A stretch of DNA of 64,000 nucleotides from Pascua guehoae (lineage: Eukaryota; Basidiomycota; Tremellomycetes; Trichosporonales; Trichosporonaceae): contig BCJX01000003.1 in the NCBI GenBank assembly GCA_001600415.1, forward strand, positions 1,628,268 through 1,692,267, given 5' to 3'. The translations under genes and the position numbers were made by a program. Below the pieces are notes generated by a model. That model searched no databases. It was not told the origin of the DNA and saw nothing but the letters and a program-made list of their open reading frames with translations. Below, piece after piece: positions 1-11,328 of this stretch. Every line of letters begins with the position of its first letter. Position 1 is the first letter of the stretch.

Positions 1-467
1 ACTCACCGCGCAACGGTCGGCACTGTCCCGCGCCAGAGCCCAAACACGCCGTCGTCGCGGATGACCTGGCGGACGACGGGTCCCAGGCGGTGTCTGCAGT
101 GTCAGTAGTGAGTTTAATGAGCGTTGGGCTGCTCCACCAACCCCCACTCTGCCGCTCGGCCTCTGCTCGGCTCGAATCGAGTGTTTGTTTGCCTTAGATG
201 GGCCGGCACATTCGACTTTTGCCCACGTTTTACCGACCCCAGCTAGCCTTTTCCCCACACGCACCGCTTACGCCCCACATCGTATCCCTGCTGGAGACGA
301 GTCTTGAGCAGGTCGAGGGGCTGGAGGCAGACCGCCGACGTGAGCCCGCTCAGCGCGCCCGAGGTCAGGTGGTGCGCGGCCTTGACCTTGCCGTTGCTTG
401 GTGGAGGAGGTGGGGTGGGGAGGGGGAGAGGGAGGGGCGCAGCGGCCGGGGCGGCCACGGAGGCCAT
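1..467 (-). CDS. HEM25: Mitochondrial glycine carrier (SLC25A38/Hem25 family), 3' part outside window
   Basis: Two exons are visible: 265..467 and 7..93 (minus strand), joined across a 171-nt GTGCGT...CAG intron. A GTGAGT donor at 6/5 shows the gene continues off the left edge. The first exon carries the mitochondrial-carrier signature with QPLDLLKTRLQQ (P-x-D-x-x-K-x-R) just after HHLTSGALSGL. The second reads VIRDDGVFGLWRGTVPTVAR, the characteristic 'GLWRGT.PT..R' matrix loop. This combination is typical of SLC25A38/Hem25, which imports glycine into mitochondria for heme synthesis at the inner membrane. The start at 467 (MASVAAP...) is preferred; an in-frame upstream ATG at 569 would add 34 unlike-carrier residues. 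Only roughly the first carrier repeat is in the window, so paralogous carriers cannot be fully excluded. Confidence 0.82.
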
Positions 468-797
468 TGGGATGGATGGCGCGCTGGCCTCGTGTGTGGC
501 GTGTATACAGAGGGGGTGAGTGGGTGGGACAAAGAGATGAGACGAGGAAAAAGCAAAAGTTGGTCGCAAAGAGGCTCAGAGGGCAGGCTGCAGGTGACGA
601 ACCAAACCGGCCAGTTGTGGCGGCGGTGGGCGGCCGTCGAAATGCAAATGACGTCGGCTTCGGCTCTGTCGACTCGCATCCCAGGTCCAGGTCCAGCCTG
701 GGCCAAATCTGTTGGGTGCACGCACAGTGTCAATAATCTCATCTCGGCCAGTATCGGCATCGCCCTCGATTCTGCTTTTATCGCAACCACATCGCCC
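468..797. other. Intergenic, divergent promoter region
   Basis: Short spacer between HEM25 (minus) and the next gene (plus). No convincing ORF or RNA gene; G-rich on the plus strand near 410-440 (inside HEM25). It presumably holds both promoters. Confidence 0.5.
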
Positions 798-2722
798 ATG
801 AACTTTGAGGTGAGTCCCGCCCGTCGTGTAGGTGAGGCCAGGCAACGGGGCATGCATGCTACCGTCGACTACGAGCCCATCTCGAGCGAGGCGACCAACC
901 AGGACACGCTGGAAAGACAAAAACCCAGCCAAAACGCACAGACAGTGCTGACGACCAGGACCGGAGCAACACGAGCGTCCAGAGCCTCCTCGCGCTCCTC
1001 CGCTCGGCGCAGGGCGACGACCCCGGCAGCGCAGGTGCAGGTGCACCGAGTACGACCCCCGCGAGCACAAGCACAGCCCTGGCCAGCGGGAGCGCGAGCC
1101 GGCAAGTGAGCGGCGTGGGCGGCCACGGGAGCACACAGGGGGGCGTAATCGAGGACAGCAAGAGGCGGTGGGAGCGCGGCCCCACCGGTGACTACACACC
1201 CTGGACGTCGACGGCGGCCAGGTATGGCTCGCAGCACTCGCCAACCCTGCCCCCCTCCGAGGTGGGGATGCTGCTCGCGCAGCTCGGCCCGCCGCCGGGC
1301 GTCTTGTCGCGTGACGCCGGGGTGGGCTCGCGTCCCGCTGGCTTTGCGGGATCGGCATCGGCCCCCGCCCCTGCGGGCTCGGCGTTTGACGGCGCGCCGC
1401 ACAGGCTGCTCGACCCGTTTGGACCGGTTGGTGTGACCCCGCGCGGCGGGACGCGGAGGGATGCCGGGCGCGGTAGTGGGAGTGCCGAGGCTGGGGCTGG
1501 GGCTGGAGCGGCGGTTGGGGCGGCGACCGGGGCTGGCGTCGGCGGTGGTGCTGCGGCTAGGAATGGCAGTGCAGGCCCAGACGTCCCAGGCACGGAGACC
1601 CCACGCGCCGACACGCCGGCGGCGGATAAAGGCAAGCGCCGGGCGGACGACATGGACGATCCCGCCGAATGGGCGTTTACGCGCTGTCTCCCCGTCGTGG
1701 CCGAGCTGCTCCGCGACGAGGCGTTTGTGAGGGAGCTCCGTAAGGTGGGTGGTATGCTGGTGTGGTTGGGGAGGGTTATGCGAGGCAAGCGGCGGGCGTG
1801 TGGTCGTGGACCGGTGCCTTGGTCGTGGCCAAGCGGGTGGCGATAGTGACAATGGCCCTCTGTGTGCCTTGGTCATTTCCATGGTCCGGCATCCTCGCAG
1901 CCCGTACTGGCTGCTCCTGCCGTTCTCCACTGTCCAACATGTCCAACATGCCCATCCCCTCCTTGTTCCATTCACCCACGCCCGGATGGACATCACCAGC
2001 CCCATCCCGCTTCTCAACACTGACGCCCAGATGAAATCGGAACAGCACGCCCTCGAGCGCCGCCTGTGGGCACGCATGGAGAAACTCAAGGCCGAACATG
2101 CAAAGCGGATCGCGGGCGAGCGGCAAGTGTGCGTCTCGAGTGTTGCAGGGTTGAGAGGCTGACTCGCAGGGCCGTGATTACGCGCAAAGAGGTCCCGGCA
2201 GGGAGGCTCGCGGTGAGTAGCTCCGAGGCAGTTGCAGGGGTACACCAGTTCCCCACCTGCGTGACCCAGCTCGCAGCTCGCATAGAGATCAAGCGGGGCA
2301 GGAAGCTTTCTGGCTTGTCCATCTCCAACTTGTTCCACACCACTTTCTCTATTCGGCCTAGACGCCTGCACGGCAGCTGACAGCAGCAATGGGAGGCCGA
2401 CCTCAAGAAAACCCTCGGTGACTTCTTTACCAGCCAGGTCCTGCCGACCATGGACGGCCTGGCTGCGCGCCAGCGCGTGCGGCTCGTCGAGCTCGGTGTC
2501 CCTGGCCTAGGGAGCGGGCGGCTGAGGCTGGAAACGCCGGGAAATGGGGCCGGGGCGGGGACGGGGGCTGGGGCTGGGGCTGGAGCCGGGGTTGCGGGGA
2601 GCCGGCGGGCGCCGATCACGGTGGACGACGACAACAAGAGTCAGGACGAGAGTTTGCGCCGCGAAAAGGAGCGTGTGGGCCGGATCTTGGCCGTGCTCGA
2701 GAGCGCACTCGCGGAGGGATGA
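798..2722 (+). CDS. Unrecognised protein with C-terminal coiled coil
   Basis: Proposed exons 798..809, 929..1744, 2031..2126, 2387..2722 (419 aa, phases all agree). The first exon is only MNFE before GTGAGT. Residues about 5-210 are low complexity, with Ala/Gly runs from GGGGCT-like repeats. A conserved-looking block follows (PAEWAFTRCLPVVAELLRD), then a charged helix beginning MKSEQHALERRLWARMEKLK and a helix starting QQWEADLKKTLGDFF. The C-terminus (REKERVGRILAVLESALAEG) is again helical. The pattern fits a scaffold or kinetochore/DNA-repair type adaptor, but I recognise no family. The alternative donor GTAAGG at 1740 was not used because it breaks the phase. The 12-nt first exon is the least certain part. 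Confidence 0.6.
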
Positions 2723-3022
2723 GCTTGAGTGGGGCGGAAGAGTGGCACGAGCTAGGAGGGGTGAGGGCCATGGAGGCTGGCCAGACATGAGAGCTGCGCG
2801 GAGGATTACAGAGTGCCAGAAGATCACAGCGGCCGGAAGATCACAGCGGCCAGAGGACCACACCACCAGTACCCGGCCGCCAAATGTCGACTGGTGGCGA
2901 TACCTATCCACACACAATCTCGAGCATTCCCAGATGCATGCATGCATTGTATTGTACAACAAACACGGCGGGCGGGGTGCCCCGCGACGACGGGCGGTGT
3001 GCCCGCAACAGCGGGCACATGT

Positions 3023-4526
3023 CTAGTTCTGCCAGTCAGTAAAGCGAGTGGGCGAGCGGAACCCCGAGGGCGGCGACATACCTCACGCCACTGGAAGCCG
3101 CACCCGACGCATTTGCTGGTGGTTAGCGCGAGACGAGGGGGTCGTTAGAGGAGCAGGGGCCACTGGGAGCATGGGTGCTGGCGTGGCTGCAAGGTGCTGG
3201 GTGCAGTCCCACTGACAGTTGTGGGCTGTGGGCCTCACTGCGGACTGCAGACTGAGACTACAGACTGCAGACTGCACAACAGACGGCCCACATGACTTGA
3301 CCTTGCCGCTTTGTGACGCGCCGAATACGCCCAGAACGACCCTTGCCGTCCACCCATCGCTCCAGCAAGGTGGTGGGCGCCATTCTCACTCACTAAAAGG
3401 TCGTCATGGGCTCGTCGGCCGAGCGAATCTGCAGTTGGCGGAAGTAGGCGCGCTTGCAGTCCTGGCACTTTGGACAGTCGGCTGGGGGGTGGATCGTGAT
3501 GTTGAGAATAGGGCGAGAACGGGTCGGGAACGGGTCGATAACAGAGAAAAGAGGCAGCGTCAGCACTCTGCTCAGCGGGCTTTGGATTCCAGACGTTGCC
3601 TTCCACCACGATCCTCGACGGGTTCCTTTGCAGCTTGTGTGCAGCTGCCTCGCTCTCCTCCACTCGTACACTCAACGATACTCGTCGTCCCCACCCTCTA
3701 GCCCCAATCGTGCTCCGACGTCGCTCCACTTGCACTCGTTGCTTCCCGCCCGTGCTGCTTCCCGCCCGTGCTCATCCTCTACCCAGCCCCCTCGGTTCCA
3801 ACGCTCCAAACCACTCGTACTCTGGGCCACCGCTCCCAACTCGTCCTCTTCACCAACGCTCCCAACGCTCCCCCTCCCCAAAGCACCCAGCCACCCCAGC
3901 CCCACCCCCTACCCCACAGGGCCCACCTCCCTCCTCTTCCACCTCGACGCATCAACCACCTCCCACAACCCCCCCCCCCCCCCTCCTCTCCCCGCAACAC
4001 GCTCCAGCCNNNNNNNNNNNNNNNNNNNNNNNNNNNNNNNNNNNNNNNNNNNNNNNNNNNNNNNNNNNNNNNNNNNNNNNNNNNNNNNNNNNNNNNNNNN
4101 NNNNNNNNNNNNNNNNNNNNNNNNNNNNNNNNNNNNNNNNNNNNNNNNNNNNNNNNNNNNNNNNNNNNNNNNNNNNNNNNNNNNNNNNNNNNNNNNNNNN
4201 NNNNNNNNNNNNNNNNNNNNNNNNNNNNNNNNNNNNNNNNNNNNNNNNNNNNNNNNNNNNNNNNNNNNNNNNNNNNNNNNNNNNNNNNNNNNNNNNNNNN
4301 NNNNNNNNNNNNNNNNNNNNNNNNNNNNNNNNNNNNNNNNNNNNNNNNNNNNNNNNNNNNNNNNNNNNNNNNNNNNNNNNNNNNNNNNNNNNNNNNNNNN
4401 NNNNNNNNNNNNNNNNNNNNCCCCCGCCCGGACCCGATGCACACCCCCTACTCACCAGCACTTTTCCGGCCCCTCGTCGCCGTCCCCGATCGTGAGGTTG
4501 TTGGCGCAGTACGGGCAGAAGAGCAT
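3023..4526 (-). CDS. RPC11: DNA-directed RNA polymerase III subunit C11 (TFIIS-like), interrupted by assembly gap
   Basis: Exons read on the minus strand: 4456..4526 (start; MLFCPYCANNLTIGDGDEGP, N-terminal zinc ribbon CPYC), [missing middle], 3394..3481 (CPKCQDCKRAYFRQLQIRSA followed by DEPMTTF), 3082..3115 (YKCVGCGFQWRE) and 3023..3028 (only Asn-stop). The QIRSADEPMTTFYKC core with the acidic DE pair is the TFIIS-type hairpin that drives RNA cleavage by Pol III and aids termination and reinitiation. CGFQWREN at the end distinguishes C11 from A12/B9. Human POLR3K and yeast Rpc11 are about 108-110 aa. Here the region expected to hold the second N-terminal Cys pair and linker (about 50 residues) is absent and should lie in the N run at 4010..4420. 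The 6-nt terminal exon is supported by phase and by the family's ending. Confidence 0.85.
4010..4420. other. Assembly gap (411 N)
   Basis: A run of undetermined bases bordered on the left by C-rich, homopolymeric sequence (long C run near 3970-3983). It falls within RPC11 and hides its middle exon(s). Confidence 0.95.
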
Positions 4527-4755
4527 CCTAGTCGGAGGTAATGGGCAATTGAAAAAAAGTTGGCCACCGAAGTGTGTAAAGTGTGAATTTTGACGTCAAC
4601 AATGGCGCCAGCCGGAGGCTGCAGCTGGGGCGGGTGGAGGTGGTCACCCTGCCCCTGTGGTCCATGCTTGAATCTCTTCCATTCTTCTCACCTCTCTTCT
4701 CATATCTCTTACAATCTAGCGCTGCGTCAAAGCTAACTATCGCACGCGTTCGCCC

Positions 4756-6118
4756 ATGCCCGATCCGTCACTTACACTCAAGCCCGCGACCCCGACGCCA
4801 GCGGGCAAAAAGGCCGCACCAAGTCCGGGGCAGCTCGCGCCGTGGCTGTTCGAGTATGCGGGCGCGCCGGATGGGCGGGATGCGAATCTCGTCATCATGT
4901 TTCATGGTCTGGGTGCGTTACGGGCTGGGGCTGGGACTGGGACTGGGGGTGTAGTTGGGGCTGGGACTGGGGCTGGGCTGGGTTTGGGGGTGGGTTTGGG
5001 GTTGGGATCATGGTCATGGCCCTGGTGGACATTGTGGACGAGCCTGACCGAGGTGGTTTCTTGGGTAACGACGAGCACTACGGTGGCTACGAACGCATAG
5101 ACTAGAATTCTGCCAAGTACCACTCTGCTCCCCTCCAACTTCCAACCTCCAGCCTCCAACCTCCAGCCTCCCACCTCCAGCCTCCAGCCTCCAACCTCCA
5201 AGCCTGCGAGCTCGGTGACGCTCGCTCACTCGCTCACTCGCTAACACGCAGGGGACACAAAGGCGGCATTCGCGCGGCTGGGGCGCGAAGTCAACCTCCC
5301 CTCGACGGCGGTCCTGTCCCTCCAGGCGCCCATTCCGTGAGTCACGTCTGAGCAGAGCTCTGGGCTGCGAAATGCTCGACGATAATGCCCAAAGGCTAGG
5401 GACGCCTGTTGGACAGCCCACTCCCCCCTAGCACCACGCACTCACCCTCTCCATCACCCACAGCCACACCCACACCCACACCCAACCACTAACACCCAGC
5501 ATCCCGCTCCTCGACCACCCAGCCTGGTCATGGTACAACACGTTCGACCCCCTCTTCAACCCGCTCCCCAACCCCGATCCGTCCGTGACCCTCGAGCCGC
5601 TCCGCAAGCTCCTCGCGTCGCTGACAGTGCTGGGGTGGAGTCTGCCGCAGATCCACCTCTTTGGGTGGGGGCAGGGGGGGACGATGGCGCTCGAGCTCGC
5701 GCTCAGTGTGGGGCGTGAGCCGATTGTGGTCGTCAAAGATGGGAATGGGCAGGAGGGGAGCGGGGGAGCAAGCGGGGCGGCAGGAAGAGGTGAGAGGGAA
5801 GAGTGGAAACGGCTCGGCTCGGTCGTGAGCGTGTGTGCCTCGCTCGAGAGCTTTCCGTCTGCGCCTGTGGGTGTCCAGACCCCTGCACTATGGTTTAACC
5901 GCCTCGACCCGCGTGCGGCTGTGACGCAGCGCAAAGAGACGGCCCTCAAGCGGGCGTTTGCGCGTCTCGAGGTCGTGCGTGGTGAGGGCCAAGGGGAGGG
6001 CATGCCGCGGGGGCAGACAGAGTGGTGGCCCATCATGAAGTTTTGGGGACAGGTGCTGGCGCGCGGCGACGAGGGGTGGAAGGGCAGCGGCGACGTGTAC
6101 GAAGTCGTTCAGAAGTAG
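4756..6118 (+). CDS. Alpha/beta-hydrolase-fold protein (phospholipase/carboxylesterase-like), catalytic Ser missing
   Basis: Exons 4756..4912, 5252..5336, 5500..6118 (phases 1 and 2 agree; 286 aa). The fold is recognisable from VIMFHGLGDTKAAFARLGRE (oxyanion-loop HG-GD), QAPIPIPLLDHPAWSWYNTF and the nucleophile-elbow region IHLFGWGQGGTMALELALS. In active LYPLA/carboxylesterase relatives this elbow reads GFSQGG; here the middle residue is Gly (codon GGG near 5670), so the nucleophile is absent. The expected catalytic Asp strand (VQTPALWFNRLDPRA) is present, but no GH(x)-type catalytic His is evident near MPRGQTEWWPIMKFWGQVLA. I infer a fungal family that kept the fold without classical Ser-hydrolase chemistry. 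A 50-aa Gly/Arg-rich insertion follows the elbow helix. The 339-nt first intron carries a minisatellite. Confidence 0.75.
5132..5201 (+). repeat. Heptamer minisatellite (CCTCCAR)x10
   Basis: Ten tandem copies of CCTCCAA/CCTCCAG with a few substitutions, inside the first intron of the hydrolase-like gene. It is followed by CTCGCTCA repeats before the acceptor. Pyrimidine-rich on the coding strand. Confidence 0.85.
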
Positions 6119-6412
6119 ACAGAGTGACAGGCACAGGTGCATGTACGAGATATATAGAGCATCGGCAGAGCAGCTCGAAGAGCTCGGGCAGCATGGACAC
6201 TGAGACGGACGCTATGGACAGGGGGCGTCGGGGGTCGCTGAGATGGACGCTATGGACAAGAAGCGTCACGAGTCGGTGGCTGGCGAAATCGTATCGTCGT
6301 ATCAATCGTGTCTCGTATCTCGTGGTTTGCATCTTAAACGCGGAGTGGGCGTGGTGCGCCGTGCATGGGCTGGAGTGGCCTGGGGTAAGCTGTGCGTTGC
6401 AGACCATCCAGC
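6119..6412. other. Convergent 3' intergenic region
   Basis: Spacer between the hydrolase-like gene and the large disordered-protein gene, which converge. It contains an imperfect direct repeat of about 28 bp (GACGCTATGGACA core near 6207 and 6247). No gene seen. Confidence 0.6.
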
Positions 6413-9400
6413 TTACACAAGGTTTTCTTTGTTCTGGTAGCTCATCTTGTCGGCCTTGAGGGGGCGCATAGAGGCCTTGGTCGCGGGGGCGACCACTGCA
6501 GGCTTGGGCATGGCCTTTGCCGCGCAGGGAATTTTAGTAGCTGGCTTTAAGGCGACAGGGAGCTGGCTCTTGGTCGAGCGAAGCACCTTTGCCTCATCGC
6601 GCAGGGTGCCCAAACTCGGCTTGGACTTGGTCGTCAGCCGCGAAATGGAAATGTTGCTCGACGACAGCTTGGGACGGAGCGACGACATGGGCTTGTTGGC
6701 CGCCGGATCGTCGAGGTTGACGGGCGAACCGGTCGAGTCGACACGGATGTGCAGGCTGCGCTTCAGAGGGACCGGTGGTTTGTCGTTGCCCGCCTGCGCA
6801 GCCTTGAAGAGGTTGGACTCCGACTTGGGCTGCGCTGCCGCCTTGCCCTTGAACTTTGACTGGGGCTTGAGCGGGGACCAGGAGATAAAGGACGGGCAGC
6901 CGGCATCGCGAGTTGAAAATGGCAGAGGAGCATCGTCAGTTACGGTCGGACGGCCTGAAACAGCCACGACGCGGTCCTTGGTCGCGTCAGAGCCCGACTT
7001 GTGGCGGGGCCAACCGAGGTTGCGGCGCGAAGAGTCACGGTCGGCACCGCCTGTTGTCGACGCGTCCGTGCCCCGGTTCTGCTTTAACGGGAGCGCCGGC
7101 GACGGCGTGCGCGCAAACTCGGTGAGAAGGGCAGACACGGGGATCGCCAGGCCCTCGGCGCCCGTGCTCTTCTTGTTGCGGTACCGAGTCTCGAGCGGAG
7201 GGATCGCATCGGGCGCGTATGGAGACGCTTGGATGCGGTTGTTGTTGAGCGTCTTCTGATGACGGACAACGGGTTTCTGGTGGCGGAAAACACCGCCGAG
7301 TGGGCCTTCATTGAGGGGCCGGAAGTTTTGGAGCGACTCGGCCAGCTCGCGCTCAATGGCAGACTTGATCTCGGCATGGGACGGGCGGTGGGGCATTTCG
7401 TAGCTCGTCTCGTCGTCGCTCCATCCATTGTCGCTCTGGTTGTCGTGTGCCTTGGGCATCTCGGTGATAAACGACTGCTTCACCAGGGGTAAGTCACCAG
7501 GTAAGCCGCCGTCACCCTCGAGCTCCCATGCAGCGGGGCGTTCCAGTTCGGACTCTGGCTGGTAGAGCGGCATGGTACCGCGAGAAAGCAGCGACGTCGA
7601 CGAGGGCTCCTCGCGAATGGTTGGCTGGACCTGCACGACGCTTGCAATGGACATGTTCTGGCGAGTGTGGCCGGGACCCGAACGGCTGAAGGAGGAGAAG
7701 CTTGAACCACGCGTCTCAAACGAGAACAGCGAGCCGCCGTCGGTCGACGACGTAGTCGGCGAAATCAGGCTTGGCATGTCAAGCTCGTGGTCCGACGAGA
7801 GGTTGAGGCGCGGAGGGCGATGGCGAGCATTGGCAGGCTGGGCCGCACGCTTGAACGGCGACGCCTCGCGAGCGAGTGCTGGTGGGTTAGTGACAGTCGA
7901 GGCCCCCTAAACTCACTGATGGTCTTGTCGCAGTTGCTGTCGAGGCAGCCCTCCTTGCCACAGCCGCGCTGATGGGCAAATGTGTCGTGCTCCAGGTTAA
8001 AGCTCGAGCCCGTGGTGCTCGTCGAAAGGCGGATGGCCTTGAGGGAGAAACCAGACTGGACACGCGGCATGGCCGACATGTCGGACACGCCAAAGATGGA
8101 GCCCGACTCGGAGCTCTCATCCACACTGGTCCACGAACCGTACGAGTAGCGGTTGGGGTTGTTCGATGCCGACATAACAAGCTGTGAGTCTGAAAAGTCC
8201 CGACGGTGGCCATGGCCGCTCTCCTGGCCGACAGACAGGTCAAGCTGAGCACCGTTGTCGAGCATGAACATGCGGTCACCAAGTGCAGGACGCCCAATGT
8301 GGGTAAAGGAGGCAACACTCTCAACAGATGACCGGTTGCGACGCTGGACCGCCCAGTCGGGACGACCAAACGAGCTGTCTGTCGAACCGCGGCGGCGGTG
8401 GCGAGAGGAAGCGCGCTGGGCAGAGTGCCGCGTCGATACTTCTGCCACAAACATTGACTCCAGAGAGCCAGTGGACGAGTCGCGCTGGTGGTTGCCAAGG
8501 GGCTGTACATCCTCCGCCACTGTCTTGACAGCGCTCTGCACGGACTGGAACGACGGGTACTGCGGCTGGGATGGTGCGCCGGGAAGCGTTGCAAGAACCG
8601 ACAGCGGAGGGAGCGATGGCACTCCCTGAGACGTAAAGTTCTTTTCGAAATAGTTGGTGTAGTCGCGAGAGACGGCATCGATCGGCGCACCAAGGCTGGA
8701 GATGGACAAGAAGCTGAAGCCTGACCCTTGCTTGGTGTGTTGTTTCGGGTGCGCCTTGGTCTGGGCGGCAGGTGCAGTGCTTGGAACTGGAGGAAGTGCA
8801 AACGGAGGAGGGTTTGGAAAACGCGACGGTCTCGTCGTCTGAGCCACAAACTTCTGGAAGGCGGCCTGTCCCTCAAAGCGGCCTGGAGAACGTCCATTAG
8901 GGCGACGGATTGGCGAGCGAGAACCAAACTCGGACGTGGCGGGGGTCTTGAGTGCCTCAACGCTACCCATGTCCTTGAGCGCGACCTGCTCGGGCGCCTT
9001 GGAGAGGATCCGGCGCGGCGAGGCAGACTTGAGCGTCACAGAGCGTGCAATGTGAAGCTCCATTGCCTCCACAAAGCTGGCACGCTGACCGTGCGAGAGG
9101 TGGTTGAGCTCGGCTGTAAAGTCAAACGACTTGCGGTTGTCCGAGCCCATGGGGGACGTAAGGAAGTCGCCGAGGTCCGTGTCGTTCTCCTCTTCGCTCT
9201 CAAAGCTGAGACACAGCTGCGGAGGGTAACTGGGACGCGACTGGGAGCGAGTAGGCTGCGGTGCGCGGCTGAGACGAGTGCGCGGACCGTGTGTCACGGG
9301 AGAAACGTGGGCCAAAGGCGATGACGGCCTGCTGTCGTCGCTGCACTCGAGTTCGGCTTGATGGGTGTGGCCGATGAGGGCCCCCTCAGCAGGAGGAGAA

Positions 9401-11328
9401 ATCTGGATAACATTATCTCCGCTGCCTGCACTGGACACGCTTAACAACGAGTAGGTCGATGACCAACGCTTGATCTCTTCGGAACGGTCGATCGCAACTG
9501 AAGGGAACGCCGACGGCGGCGGAAGCGGTTCCTGTGGCGCAAAGATGTTGCGCATGCCCTTCTTGACCAGGCTCTTGACTGGAGACGCCTCCTTGGCAAT
9601 CGTTGGAGTCACCGGGTCATCGTGGAACAGGATGCGGTTAGGGGTGGTATGGGCGGTCTCGGAAGGACTGTTTGTGGCGCTCTTCGTACCCCTACCAGAC
9701 ACATGCAAGCGGCCAGAAGAAGGTAACAGCGTGGAACGCATCTTGCGGACGGGCGTGGGGCTGCTGGGAACAGTACCGAGAATCTTGGCGCGCTTTGAGC
9801 TGGACGGGCTAGGAATAGTGTTGACCAGGCGCGTCAGGTGGCTGGTCGCCATCGCAACATCATCCACGGTCACTGGGTGTGTCAGGCGTGCGAGTGCCTG
9901 GGGTGACTTACCATCAGGGCATTGATGACAACCCTCGGGGTTGAATGCAGAGTTGCCAAAGCGGCTGTAGAATGCGACTGTGTCAGGGCTGGCATCGTTG
10001 TCGTCAAAGCTACAGCCCGCAGGGGCTCCACACGTCGCTTCTACAAAGGAGCGAGCAGACGAAGGAGGGCGACGCTTCTGCGGTGTGACAGCGACCGAAG
10101 ACTGCTTTGGTGGAGCACGCAACTTGTCAACGCTCTTCTTGAGGGTGATTCCGAACAGGTCTCCAATGCTCTTGCGCTTGTGGACAGGCTTGCGCTCGGT
10201 GAAACGCTCGGTAAGAAATGCATCCTCGGGTTTGAGGAGGTGATGAGAACAGTCGTCAGAGGTGCCCAGGGTGCCTTGGACAAAGGGTGACGCATTGTCG
10301 AGCACCGGAACACGCGTCGGAGAGGTTGATGGCTTGGTGACGTAAAGAGTCGGAGCATGGAGTGGCGCAGCTGGCGTGTCTGAACATGACAGCGAGTTTG
10401 GAGTGACAGGACGTGTCCCGCGAAGGGTTGCAGGGAAAGATGGAGTGGGAGCTGTGGTGTGTGAGTGTGATGGTCCATGGATTGGGCGACCACTCACTGC
10501 CACGACCCATGCTGTCTGCACGCCCGTCCTTGGTCTTCTTCTTTGCCTTGCCGAGTATGCCCCAGATACGCGATCGCGTCTTGTCCCTTTTGAGAGTCTT
10601 CTGAGGAAACGCCGGCAGATCGGCAGGAATGTCAACGTGCTCCTCGGCCAGAGGCAGCTGAAGCTTGTAGGGGTCGAAGGAATGGCCGACCGTTGCCCAG
10701 CGTCCCCCCTCGGCGGGCACTGGGCTCGGTTGGCGAAGCCAGGGCTGCTGGTGCTCGTCGGTGCTGAGAGGGACATCGTAGTGATATTCACTTGTCGTTA
10801 GTACACATTTGCCATCACAGCTCACCTCTCAACCCAAGAGCTTCCAAAGCTTTCGTCGCCGGCGTGCGACACTGACCCAGCGCGGCGCTCAGCACAAATC
10901 TCCTTGGCTTCGTTGCAGGGTTCCTGCTTCGGGGGGCTGATCACACGCACGCCTTCGGTTGGGCGGAGAAACGGGTCGGGGCCACAGCTGGGACGCTGCT
11001 TGTTCTCTGGACGGAGAGAGGAAGAACCGTAGCGGGCGGATGGTGTCTCATGGTGAATCGTTGTTGTGGCGGCTGGACGGGGTTCGAGCTTGCTGGCCGT
11101 TGTGTTTCGGCTGAAGATGTTTGCGAGCCCCTTGCGCACCTTGGGTTTGTTGTCCCGTCGAGACGACGCGGTCGTCGCACGGGACGGCGGGCGATTCTCG
11201 TCGCGGAGAAACAGCGATGAGGGCATTGCCCGCAGCGAGTTTTTGAAGCCACGCGGTGGGCGGGCGTCGGGGGGAGGCATAAAGTCGTTAGGAGTTCGTG
11301 ATGCAGAAGCGCTTGTGGGGCGGTTCAT
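6413..11328 (-). CDS. Large Ser/Pro-rich, mostly disordered protein (1598 aa), function unknown
   Basis: Four exons: 10826..11328, 10498..10790, 7917..10451, 6413..7878 (minus). Introns are 35, 46 and 38 nt and total coding length is 4797 nt, an exact multiple of three. The N-terminus (MNRPTSASASRTPNDFMPPP) is basic and Ser/Thr-rich. There are many S/T-P sites (PSPSSSKRAK, HTTPNRILFHDD, SPVKSLVKKG), two similar IF-containing basic motifs (KKGLANIFSR? spelled KGLANIFSRN near the N-terminus, and KKGMRNIFAPQEP in the middle) and a Cys cluster CGKEGCLDSNCDK before the last intron. The final residues MSYQNKENLV contain a KEN box. No globular domain is recognised. The composition suggests a phosphoregulated scaffold, for example a cell-cycle or cytoskeletal factor; this is inference only. 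Confidence 0.75.

Noticed and set aside
198..1109. 303-codon plus-strand frame over the HEM25 gene
   Set aside because: Overlaps the clear carrier exon on the other strand and runs through introns; Arg/Gly translation typical of a shadow frame.
6447..7259. 270-codon plus-strand frame
   Set aside because: Antisense to the last exon of the large disordered-protein gene, which has four phase-consistent exons.
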